DNA from: Pseudomonadota bacterium
Lineage (GTDB): Bacteria; Pseudomonadota; Gammaproteobacteria; Burkholderiales; Burkholderiaceae_E
DNA: 64,000 bases
Direction of reading: 5' to 3'
Assembly: GCA_023389055.1 (NCBI GenBank)
Contig: JAEWFA010000033.1
Coordinates: 30,966 to 94,965, forward strand
The notes under the pieces were generated by a model. It was not told where the DNA came from and did no database searches. It saw only the letters and a list, made by a program, of their open reading frames with translations. A program made the translations under genes and the position numbers. Positions 7,673-14,488 of the stretch are shown piece after piece (position 1 is the first letter of the stretch; the number at the start of each line of letters is the position of its first letter).

Positions 7673-8418
7673 CGTCTCGGAAATTCAGACACGGGCGATT
7701 GCGCGAGCAATCGTCCGTAGCCTTGCGCGTAGCCGCTGTCGCCGAGCAGTCGCACGGCGGCCCATGCGCCCGCCACCGCGCTCGAGACGACCGGTAGGCC
7801 GGTTCGTGATTCGAGCGTTTCGGTGACGTCGAGCGTGCGCAGCCCGCCGCATGAAATCAGCACCGCGTCGGCATTCGATGCTTCGTGTACCGCGCGCTCG
7901 CCGAGCGCTTCGAGTTCGCGCGGACTGACTGCATGTACCTGCTCGACCGTCGACAACTCGAGCGCGACGAGCGACGCGACGGCGAATCCGCGGGCCTCGA
8001 GGAACGCGCGCAGTCGCCGGTTCATCTCGTCGGTGTAGGCGGTCGCAACGGCAAGGCGCTTGCCGCGCACCGCGTGCAGTGCCGCGTCGATCGCGTCGCT
8101 CATCGTGGTCGCGGGTAGCCCGCTCGCCTTGCGCATCGTTCGCCCGATCTGCTCGTTCCAGTCGCCGCCCCGATAGAAGCTCAGCGACGTGCCCATCAGC
8201 GCAATCGCCGCTGCGTCTTCGGCGGCGAGTTCGCGCGACAATTCAGCAACGCGATCGATCACGGTGTCGAAGCCGGCTGTCGAGATCCTCGGAATGGCCA
8301 GTCCGCGACCGACGAAGCGGAAGCGGTCTGAATACAAGGCGGTCAATTCGGGCGGGACGGCGCCATCGGCCGGTGGCACGATGACACCGAGAATGGGACG
8401 ATTCGCAGCATTCGTCAT
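7669..8418 (-). CDS. Asp/Glu racemase-superfamily enzyme, arylmalonate decarboxylase-like
   Basis: 249 residues. MGTSLSFY at 75-82 and SCGG with Cys190 at 189-192 correspond to the two catalytic loops of the arylmalonate decarboxylase / maleate isomerase group. Maleate isomerases and racemases carry a Cys in both loops; this protein has Thr-Ser in the first and a single Cys in the second, the arrangement of arylmalonate decarboxylases, which remove CO2 from substituted malonates. The start at 8418 has GGGAGAG 5 bases upstream. It is divergent (111 bases) from the enolase-superfamily gene and Bug receptor gene, suggesting one pathway for an imported organic di-acid. The stop overlaps the end of the PEP-CTERM-like gene by 4 bases, convergent. 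Confidence 0.82.
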   Translation of the reverse strand: MTNAANRPILGVIVPPADGAVPPELTALYSDRFRFVGRGLAIPRISTAGFDTVIDRVAELSRELAAEDAAAIALMGTSLSFYRGGDWNEQIGRTMRKASGLPATTMSDAIDAALHAVRGKRLAVATAYTDEMNRRLRAFLEARGFAVASLVALELSTVEQVHAVSPRELEALGERAVHEASNADAVLISCGGLRTLDVTETLESRTGLPVVSSAVAGAWAAVRLLGDSGYAQGYGRLLAQSPVSEFPRR

Positions 8419-8529
8419 TCGGCTCTCCCGTCTCGATTTTCGTCCCTGCATGCGCGAGGAGCGCGTGTTTCGCCGCGCAACGATAACGCAGGCTGATAGC
8501 CTTCCGCTTTCGGTGATTTCGGTGCATCG

Positions 8530-9684
8530 ATGAAGATCACGGCCTGTCGGGCGATCCCGTTGAACATCGAGATGACGCTCGATGCGGGAGCCGCCTCGAA
8601 ACGGACGAACCTGTCGTGCGTGCTCGTTCGACTGGAAGCCGACGACGGTTCTGTCGGCACCGGCTTCACCGCGATCACCGAGGAGGAGATCGTCGCCGCC
8701 GCGATCGACCAGGTTGCAGCCCCAGCGGTGATCGGCATGGATCCGATGGCGCACGAACGGATTTGGGAGCGCCTGTACTGGCTGCTGTCGCCGCGCGGGC
8801 AGAGCGGCTATGCGGCGCACGCGATCTCCGCGATCGACCTCGCTGTGTGGGACTTGAAGGCAAAGGCGCTCGGCCTGCCGGTGTGGCGCCTGCTCGGCGG
8901 CGCACGCGAGCGCGTTCCCGTCTATGCGACCTTCGGCTTCGGCTTCTTCGACCGCGACCAGCTCGTCGACGCGGCGCGCGACTGGACCGCGCGCGGTTTC
9001 CGCAGGCTGAAGATGACGGTGGGCAATCACGCGCTGCAGCGGCGCGACGAACCGAGACCGCTGTCCGAGGTGATCGCCGAGGACGAGCGTCGCGTTCGCG
9101 CGGTGCGCGGCGCGGTAGGGCCGGATGTCGAACTGTGCATCGACGCGAACTGCAGCCTCGATCCGTACCACGCGCTGCGGCTCGCGCAGCGGCTGGACGA
9201 CGTGGACCTCGCTTTCTTCGAAGAGCCGATCACCCAGAACGACGTACGTGCGATGGCGGACCTGCGGTCGCGCGTGCGCGTACCGATTGCCGCGGGGCAG
9301 AACGAAGGGCTGGCGTCGCGCTTCGTCGACTTCTTCGTTGCGAACGCAGTCGACATTGCGCAACCGAACGTCGCGATCACCGGCGGGTTCACGCAGTGCC
9401 TGCGCATTGCGGGTACGGCGCGGGCGTTCAATGTGGCGATCGCCAACGGCGGCGCCTGGCCGTTCCACAACATGCACTTGCACGCCGGGTTGTCGCATGG
9501 CGGCTTCGTCGAGTATCACCGCAGCGCGGTGCTGCTGTACGAGCAGATCTATCGCGGGTTGCCGGCCGCGCGCGACGGTTGGCTCGAACCCGGCGAGGCA
9601 CCGGGCTTCGGAATCGAACCCGACTGGGACGCCGTTGCCGAGCTGGCGCGGCGCCCGCTGTCGCGAGGCGCGGGCAAGGCCTGA
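8530..9684 (+). CDS. Mandelate racemase / muconate lactonizing enzyme family (enolase superfamily)
   Basis: 384 residues with the capping domain (1-125) and TIM-barrel. Metal ligands can be read as D205 (CIDANC), E231/E232 (FFEEP) and E259 (AGQNEG); the acid-base candidates are K161 (RLKMTV; the first position of the usual KxK is Arg159), D275 (VDIAQPN) and the His cluster H313/H316/H318. A Lys on one face and a His-Asp dyad on the other indicates proton abstraction alpha to a carboxylate, hence a racemase or acid-sugar dehydratase; the substrate is not identifiable. It is followed after 40 bases by a Bug receptor and divergent from a decarboxylase-like gene, so these probably act on the same acid. 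Confidence 0.9.
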   Translation: MKITACRAIPLNIEMTLDAGAASKRTNLSCVLVRLEADDGSVGTGFTAITEEEIVAAAIDQVAAPAVIGMDPMAHERIWERLYWLLSPRGQSGYAAHAISAIDLAVWDLKAKALGLPVWRLLGGARERVPVYATFGFGFFDRDQLVDAARDWTARGFRRLKMTVGNHALQRRDEPRPLSEVIAEDERRVRAVRGAVGPDVELCIDANCSLDPYHALRLAQRLDDVDLAFFEEPITQNDVRAMADLRSRVRVPIAAGQNEGLASRFVDFFVANAVDIAQPNVAITGGFTQCLRIAGTARAFNVAIANGGAWPFHNMHLHAGLSHGGFVEYHRSAVLLYEQIYRGLPAARDGWLEPGEAPGFGIEPDWDAVAELARRPLSRGAGKA

Positions 9685-9724
9685 ACGCGGTCATCGAGCA
9701 GAACGTACAGAGGAGCGTCGCATC

Positions 9725-10705
9725 ATGAGTCATCGAGCACGTCGGCAATTCGTCGGCATGGCGGCAGCGACCGCAACGCTGGCTGCATTGCCGTTCGGCG
9801 AGGCCTGCGCGGAAAACTGGCCGTCGCGTCCGGTGCGCATCCTGGTCGGCTTCTCCGCGGGCGGCGGTGCCGATGCGATCGCACGCACGATCGCCGAGCG
9901 GCTCGGCGCTCTGCTGGGGCAGAGTGTCGTCGTCGAGAACCGGCCCGGCGCTTCGAGCACGATCGCCGCAGACGTGCTCGCCACGTCCGCAGCAGACGGC
10001 TACACGCTGATGCTGGCTGACTCGTCGCTGCTCATCGCGTCGAAGGCGATGAGCAAGGTGAACTTCGACCCGTTGCGCAGCTTCGTCCCGGTATCGGCGG
10101 TCGCGATCGCACCGCTGACAATCGCGGTGAACCCGAACGCCGGCATCGGTTCGCTCGAGGATCTCGCGCGATTGTCGAAGTCGGGCAAGGAGTTGATCTA
10201 CGCGACCTCGGGCATCGGCACGGTTCACCATCTGGCGATGGAGTATCTGCAGTCGCGGGCGGGGATTCACCTGGTGCACCTGCCCTATCGCGGAGCGGCG
10301 CAGATCATCCCCGACGTCATCAGCGGGCAGGTGCCGATCGGCGTGATCAGCGCGGCCGCTGCTTTGTCGCACGAGAAGGCGGGCCGCATCCGCGTGATCG
10401 GCGTCACCAGCCCGCACCCGCTGCGCGATGCCCCCGGCTGGCGCCCCATCGCCGAATGGTTGCCGGGTTTCGACGCGTCGCCGCGCCTGTTCCTGCTTGC
10501 ACCGGCGGGTACTCCCGCCGAGGTCGTGAAGAAAATCGATGCCGAGACGCGCAAGGCGCTCGGCGACGCGGCCGTCGTGGAGACACTGACGAAGCAGGGC
10601 GCGATCCCCAGCCCCGGGTCGTCGGAAGAGCTGGCGCGCGACATGCGCGCCGAGCTCGACCGCTGGGAGAAGCTCGTGCGGCAGGCCAACGTGTCGCTGC
10701 GCTGA
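9725..10705 (+). CDS. Bug/TctC-family tripartite tricarboxylate transporter substrate-binding protein
   Basis: 326 residues. The signal peptide (cleavage near ACA|EN, residue 29) starts with HRARRQFVG, a possible twin-arginine motif. The mature protein begins with WPSRPVRILVGFSAGGGAD, as Bug proteins do, and contains the ligand loop NRPGASSTIAADVLA and the second loop YATSGIGTVHHLAMEYLQ. Bug proteins bind small carboxylates in the periplasm and deliver them to TctAB membrane subunits; no TctAB is encoded here, which is common, as Burkholderiales have many orphan Bugs. The ATG at 9725 is preceded by AGAGGAG about 10 bases away. It lies in an operon with the enolase-superfamily enzyme. Confidence 0.95.
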   Translation: MSHRARRQFVGMAAATATLAALPFGEACAENWPSRPVRILVGFSAGGGADAIARTIAERLGALLGQSVVVENRPGASSTIAADVLATSAADGYTLMLADSSLLIASKAMSKVNFDPLRSFVPVSAVAIAPLTIAVNPNAGIGSLEDLARLSKSGKELIYATSGIGTVHHLAMEYLQSRAGIHLVHLPYRGAAQIIPDVISGQVPIGVISAAAALSHEKAGRIRVIGVTSPHPLRDAPGWRPIAEWLPGFDASPRLFLLAPAGTPAEVVKKIDAETRKALGDAAVVETLTKQGAIPSPGSSEELARDMRAELDRWEKLVRQANVSLR

Positions 10706-10725
10706 GCGCTGAGCGCCGTGCGCCG

Positions 10726-10747
10726 CGCGGGCGATGGGAAGCCCGCG
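10726..10747. terminator. Hairpin between convergent Bug genes, possible bidirectional terminator
   Basis: CGCGGGC / GCCCGCG arms of 7 base pairs enclose an 8-base loop in the 53-base gap between the two convergent Bug receptor genes. There is no T-tract on either strand, so this is at best a weak or Rho-assisted terminator. Confidence 0.35.
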
Positions 10748-10758
10748 ACGTGCGCTGC

Positions 10759-11781
10759 TCAGTCGATGCGCGCGCCCGAGTCCTTGACGATCTTCTCGTA
10801 CTTCTTCTGCTCGGTGCGCACGAACTCGGCGAAGGCCTGCGGCGACATCGGTGCGGGCTTCGCGCCCATCTTCGACAGGCGTTCGACGATCTCGGGGTTG
10901 GCGAGCGCGCTGGCGAACGCGTCGTGCAGACGGTCCACGACGGCTTTCGGCGTGCCGGCAGGCGCGAAGACGCCGAACCAGGTGTCGACGTCGAAGCCCT
11001 TCAGTCCGCTCTCGGACATCGTCGGCAGGTCCGGGAAGAAGTCGGAGCGCTGTCTGGTCGTGACGGCGAGCGCTTTGAGCTTGCCGGCGCGGATCTGCGG
11101 CGCGGCCGATGCGAGGTTGTCGAACAGGAAATCGGTCTCGCCCGACAGCAGGCTGAGTTGCGCCGGCGCCGCGCCCTTGTAGGGGATGTGCACCGCTGCC
11201 ATGCCGGCCATCGACTCGAGCAGCTCGCCTGCGAGGTGTCCGGCGCTGCCGTTGCTGCCCGAGGCGTAGTTCAGCTTGCCGGGATTGCGCTTCGCGTAGG
11301 CGATGAGGTCGGCGACGCTATTCACGCCGAGCTTCGCGGCCGTCTCCGGGTTCATCACGAGCACGTTCGGCACGCTCGCGATGCGCGTGATCGGCGCGAA
11401 ATCGGCGTTCGCGTCGTACGGCATCTTCGCGTAGAGGTACGGGTTGATCGCATGCGTGGCCACTGCGCCCATGACGATGGTGTAGCCGTCGGGCGGCGAT
11501 TTCGCGACGAGGTCCGCGCCGATGTTGCCGCCGGCGCCCGGCTTGTTCTCGACGACGACGCGCTGCCCCAGCGCCGTGTCGAGCTTCTCGGCGAGCGCGC
11601 GTGCGACCAGGTCGAGCGGGCCTCCCGGCGGGTACGGAACGACGTAGCGGATCGGGCGCTCCGGCCACGATTGTGCCGACGCGGCCGTGGGCAGCCAGAC
11701 GAAGCCAGCGATGCCGGCGAGTGCGGCGGCTGCCGGCAGCGCGACGAGACGACGGCGAAACGACGAGGGAAGGCGGGGCAT
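10759..11781 (-). CDS. Bug/TctC-family substrate-binding protein
   Basis: 340 residues with an Ala-rich signal peptide (cleavage near ASA|QS, residue 36) and the mature start SWPERPIRYVVPYPPGGPLD. ENKPGAGGNIGADLVAKSPPDGYT and IPYKGAAPAQLSLLSGETDF (the second loop) are canonical Bug/TctC segments; only short parts are quoted. The ATG at 11781 has CAGGAG 8 bases upstream. It follows the CaiB/BaiF CoA-transferase gene in the same direction after 265 bases and converges on the other Bug gene. The pairing suggests uptake of an organic acid that the CoA-transferase then activates (inference). Confidence 0.95.
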   Translation of the reverse strand: MPRLPSSFRRRLVALPAAAALAGIAGFVWLPTAASAQSWPERPIRYVVPYPPGGPLDLVARALAEKLDTALGQRVVVENKPGAGGNIGADLVAKSPPDGYTIVMGAVATHAINPYLYAKMPYDANADFAPITRIASVPNVLVMNPETAAKLGVNSVADLIAYAKRNPGKLNYASGSNGSAGHLAGELLESMAGMAAVHIPYKGAAPAQLSLLSGETDFLFDNLASAAPQIRAGKLKALAVTTRQRSDFFPDLPTMSESGLKGFDVDTWFGVFAPAGTPKAVVDRLHDAFASALANPEIVERLSKMGAKPAPMSPQAFAEFVRTEQKKYEKIVKDSGARID

Positions 11782-12023
11782 CGGGCACTCCTGCGATGGA
11801 ACGAAAGCGGGCGAGCCTGGGCGCTCGCGACGCCGGGATGATACGACCGCGGCGGACGGCGTCCGGTTCCGGTCCCGGGCGGGGATCGGCGCTTCGAATT
11901 GGAGCGTTCGGACGCGGGGAATGCCTTCCACATGCGGGAACGCTTGCGATCGGAGCGCGAGACCTGCGGGTGGTGCTGGCAGGCGTGGCCCCCCAGGCGG
12001 GCCTTGCCGGGGGCGGGACCGCA

Positions 12024-12044
12024 GGCGCTGTAGCTACAGGCGCC
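12024..12044 (-). terminator. Hairpin after the CoA-transferase stop
   Basis: The palindrome CTGTAGCTACAG is extended by GGCGC/GGCGCC arms immediately after the stop of the CoA-transferase gene. No T-tract follows on the minus strand, so a termination role is only possible. The remainder of 11782-12046 shows no other coding or regulatory signal. Confidence 0.3.
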
Positions 12045-12046
12045 GC

Positions 12047-13288
12047 TCAGGCGTCGGCGCTCGCGGACGTGTCGCTCGGTCCCCGCACCGCCTCGATTTC
12101 CTCGTCGCCGTACCCGAGCACCTCGCGCAGCACCTCGCTCGTGTGCTCGCCGACGCGAGGCGGCGGCAGTCGATACGACGGCGGCGTAGCGCTCATGTTC
12201 ATCGGGCTCGCGACGAGCGGGATCTGTCCTGCGTCCTCGCGCTCGAGCGCGATGCGCATTCCGCGTGCGCGCACCTGTTCGTTGTCGAACACCTGCGCGA
12301 GATCGTTGATCGGCCCGCACGGCACCCCCGCGCCTTCGAGGCCCGCGAGCCAGAACTGCGCGGGACGTGCGGCGATCGCCTCGGTGATCAGCGGCACGAG
12401 CGTTTCGCGGTTGCGCACGCGTTCGCGGTTCGTCGCGAAGCGCGGATCGTCGAAGAGGTCGTTGCGGCCGGCCAGCGCACAGAAGCGCCGATACTGTTCG
12501 TCGTTGCCCACCGCGAGGATGATCCACTGGTCGGCTGCACGGAACGCCTGGTACGGCACGATGTTCGGATGCGCGTTGCCCCACCGCCTGGGCGGCGTTC
12601 CGCTCACCAGGTAGTTCGTGTTCATGTTCGCCAGCATCGCCACCTGCACGTCGAGCAGCGCGATGTCGATGTACTGCCCTTCGCCGCTGCGCTCGCGGTG
12701 GAAGAGCGCCGCGAGCACGGCCTGCGTGGCGAACATCCCCGTCATCAGGTCCGAGACGGCGACTCCGGCCTTCTGCGGGCCGCCGCCGGGCCGGTCGTCG
12801 GCCTCGCCTGTGATCGACATGAAGCCGCCCAGGCCCTGGATGATGAAGTCGTAGCCGGGGCGGTGCTTCCACGGACCGGTCTGGCCGAAGCCGGTGACCG
12901 AGCAGTAGACGAGACGCGGGTTCACGGCTCGCAGGCTCTGGTAGTCGAGCCCGTATTTCGCGAGTTGCCCGACCTTGTAGTTCTCGAGCACGACGTCGCA
13001 GCGCGCCGCCAGTTCCCGCACGGCGCGCTGGCCTGCTTCGCACGCGAGGTCGATCGTCACCGAACGCTTGTTGCGGTTCGCGGCCAGGTAGTAGGCGGCG
13101 TCGCTCGTGTCACGGCCGTCGCGGTCCTTCAGGAACGGCGGCCCCCAGCTGCGCGTGTCGTCGCCGGCGCCGGGGCGTTCGACCTTGATGACGTCGGCGC
13201 CGAGGTCGGCGAGATTCTGCGAGCACCAGGGTCCCGCCAGCACGCGGGAGAGGTCGAGGACGCGGATGCCTTCGAGGGCAGATCTCAT
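12047..13288 (-). CDS. CaiB/BaiF (family III) CoA-transferase
   Basis: 413 residues. It opens with LEGIRVLDLSRVLAGPWCSQ, the signature N terminus of family III CoA-transferases, which move CoA between carboxylates through a covalent aspartyl intermediate. The catalytic Asp is D180 in VSDLMTGMFAT; GYDFIIQGLGGFMSITG and GQYIDIALLD are further conserved blocks. Length is normal. The ATG at 13288 is chosen because homology starts there, with AAGGA upstream. The gene is upstream of a Bug receptor gene in the same direction, and its likely acyl acceptor is the acid imported through that receptor. Confidence 0.94.
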   Translation of the reverse strand: MRSALEGIRVLDLSRVLAGPWCSQNLADLGADVIKVERPGAGDDTRSWGPPFLKDRDGRDTSDAAYYLAANRNKRSVTIDLACEAGQRAVRELAARCDVVLENYKVGQLAKYGLDYQSLRAVNPRLVYCSVTGFGQTGPWKHRPGYDFIIQGLGGFMSITGEADDRPGGGPQKAGVAVSDLMTGMFATQAVLAALFHRERSGEGQYIDIALLDVQVAMLANMNTNYLVSGTPPRRWGNAHPNIVPYQAFRAADQWIILAVGNDEQYRRFCALAGRNDLFDDPRFATNRERVRNRETLVPLITEAIAARPAQFWLAGLEGAGVPCGPINDLAQVFDNEQVRARGMRIALEREDAGQIPLVASPMNMSATPPSYRLPPPRVGEHTSEVLREVLGYGDEEIEAVRGPSDTSASADA

Positions 13289-13407
13289 CGCGTCCTTTGT
13301 TTCACGCGAGCCGAGCAAGATCTCGCATTCTACCGATGCGAATCCGTCGCCGGAAACACGCGTGCACCCTCCGGTGGACGCCCACGTCCCGTCGGTATGT
13401 GCCGCCA

Positions 13408-13430
13408 AGCACGCCTCTGCGAGGCGTGCT
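13408..13430 (-). terminator. Hairpin downstream of the PEP-CTERM gene
   Basis: AGCACGCCT / AGGCGTGCT forms a perfect 9-base-pair stem with a 5-base loop, 10 bases after the stop of the PEP-CTERM gene on the minus strand. Only two T residues follow, so it is a probable but not classical terminator. Confidence 0.45.
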
Positions 13431-13440
13431 CGCATTCCTT

Positions 13441-14232
13441 TCAGGCCTTGTAGCCCCGACGGGCCGCCAGCCCCGCCAGGCCGAGCGCGAGTAACGCAAG
13501 CGAGGCCGGTTCCGGCACGCCGCTCGGGGCACAGCCCGGCGCGGTCGGGTTCGCCTCGCAGAATTCGACCGCCGTGCCTTGGACGCCTACAGTAAAGCCG
13601 TTCCAGAACTCATTGCTCAGGCTGCGCCAACTCACCGTGTCGAAGGTTCCCTTGAACTGCAGCGTGCCATGCGGCTCCCCCGTTCCGAGGAGCTGGTACT
13701 CGGTCTTGCCGTCGACAGTGACGATCTGCTTGTAGGAGGTCCCGCAGCCCCAATAGCCGCAAGCGTTGCCATCGCTGGCGTTGCCGAAACTGAGGATGTC
13801 GAAGTCGCGATCGAAGGCGTATCCGTTGCCGTTCAAGCTCACGTAGGCAAAAACGGGGTTCGCGATCGCCTGCGAGAAGTTCAACGTCTGCGTTCCCGCG
13901 TACTGCAGGGCGATGATGTCCGTGGTGGCTGGCCGGTTGTCGACCGCGCTGCTCGTGTAGGGCGAAGTGCCGCCAGGACCGTCGGTGCCGCCACTGTAGT
14001 AGTACAACTCGCCGCTGGCGCCGGTGTGATAGAACCCGACGCCCTGCGGATTCGTATAGTTGACGGTGACAGTGGAGGTCGGGGTCGTTATCGTGCCCAC
14101 GCCTTCGAAACCGACTCCCGGGTTCGTGTCCGTGCCGGCCCAGTCGGTCCAGTAGATCTGCGCTGCCGATGCCCCGCCGGCAGCCAGTGCGAGTGTCAGG
14201 GCGCAGGCGCCGCGGGCGAACATCATTGTCAT
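13441..14232 (-). CDS. PEP-CTERM sorting-domain protein
   Basis: 263 residues. The signal peptide ends near residue 23 (ASA|AQ). The C-terminal 25 residues, starting VPEPAS at 239, followed by a hydrophobic helix and ARRGYKA, are a textbook PEP-CTERM signal, recognised by an exosortase that cleaves the protein and passes it to the surface or extracellular matrix. The mature part begins with IYWTDWAG and is rich in Gly, Thr, Asn and Tyr, with no catalytic motif; Cys pairs (CGYWGC; CEANPTAPGC) may be disulphides. AAGGAG lies 8 bases before the ATG. A sigma-54-like element precedes it. Its role is probably in matrix or surface structure. Confidence 0.88.
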   Translation of the reverse strand: MTMMFARGACALTLALAAGGASAAQIYWTDWAGTDTNPGVGFEGVGTITTPTSTVTVNYTNPQGVGFYHTGASGELYYYSGGTDGPGGTSPYTSSAVDNRPATTDIIALQYAGTQTLNFSQAIANPVFAYVSLNGNGYAFDRDFDILSFGNASDGNACGYWGCGTSYKQIVTVDGKTEYQLLGTGEPHGTLQFKGTFDTVSWRSLSNEFWNGFTVGVQGTAVEFCEANPTAPGCAPSGVPEPASLALLALGLAGLAARRGYKA

Positions 14233-14275
14233 CTTGCTGCTCCTTGGAAGGAACGTCTTCGATATTCAGGCGTCA

Positions 14276-14291
14276 AGCAAGTTTTATACCG
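14276..14291 (-). promoter_or_regulatory. Sigma-54-like promoter of the PEP-CTERM gene
   Basis: On the minus strand CGGTATAAAACTTGCT has GG and GC exactly 10 bases apart and a TTGC-T -12 box as in the sigma-54 consensus, but the CACG following GG is not conserved. Transcription would begin about 33 bases before the ATG at 14232. The same DNA contains TATAAA, so a sigma-70 reading is also possible; the presence of a perfect sigma-54 site at the other PEP-CTERM-like gene makes the sigma-54 reading more attractive. Confidence 0.5.
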
Positions 14292-14449
14292 GACGCGTGA
14301 GCAGGAAAAATGTGTTTCGAATCAGTAACGTGATGTGGCAACTCGCCGACTGTGTCGCGCCAGAATCGTGGAGGTGTAAAGAAATCCGTCATGGAGACGG
14401 TCGCCGCCCTCGTTGCGGCTCCTGCCTCCTGACCCTGCGCTCCTCAAGG

Positions 14450-14455
14450 TAAAAT
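14450..14455 (+). promoter_or_regulatory. Possible -10 element of alaS
   Basis: TAAAAT lies 34 bases before the alaS ATG at a position giving a leader of about 25 bases. No good -35 hexamer is visible 16-18 bases upstream. Confidence 0.3.
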
Positions 14456-14488
14456 CTCCGGTTCCCTGAATTCCGCCGCCCCCGCGAA

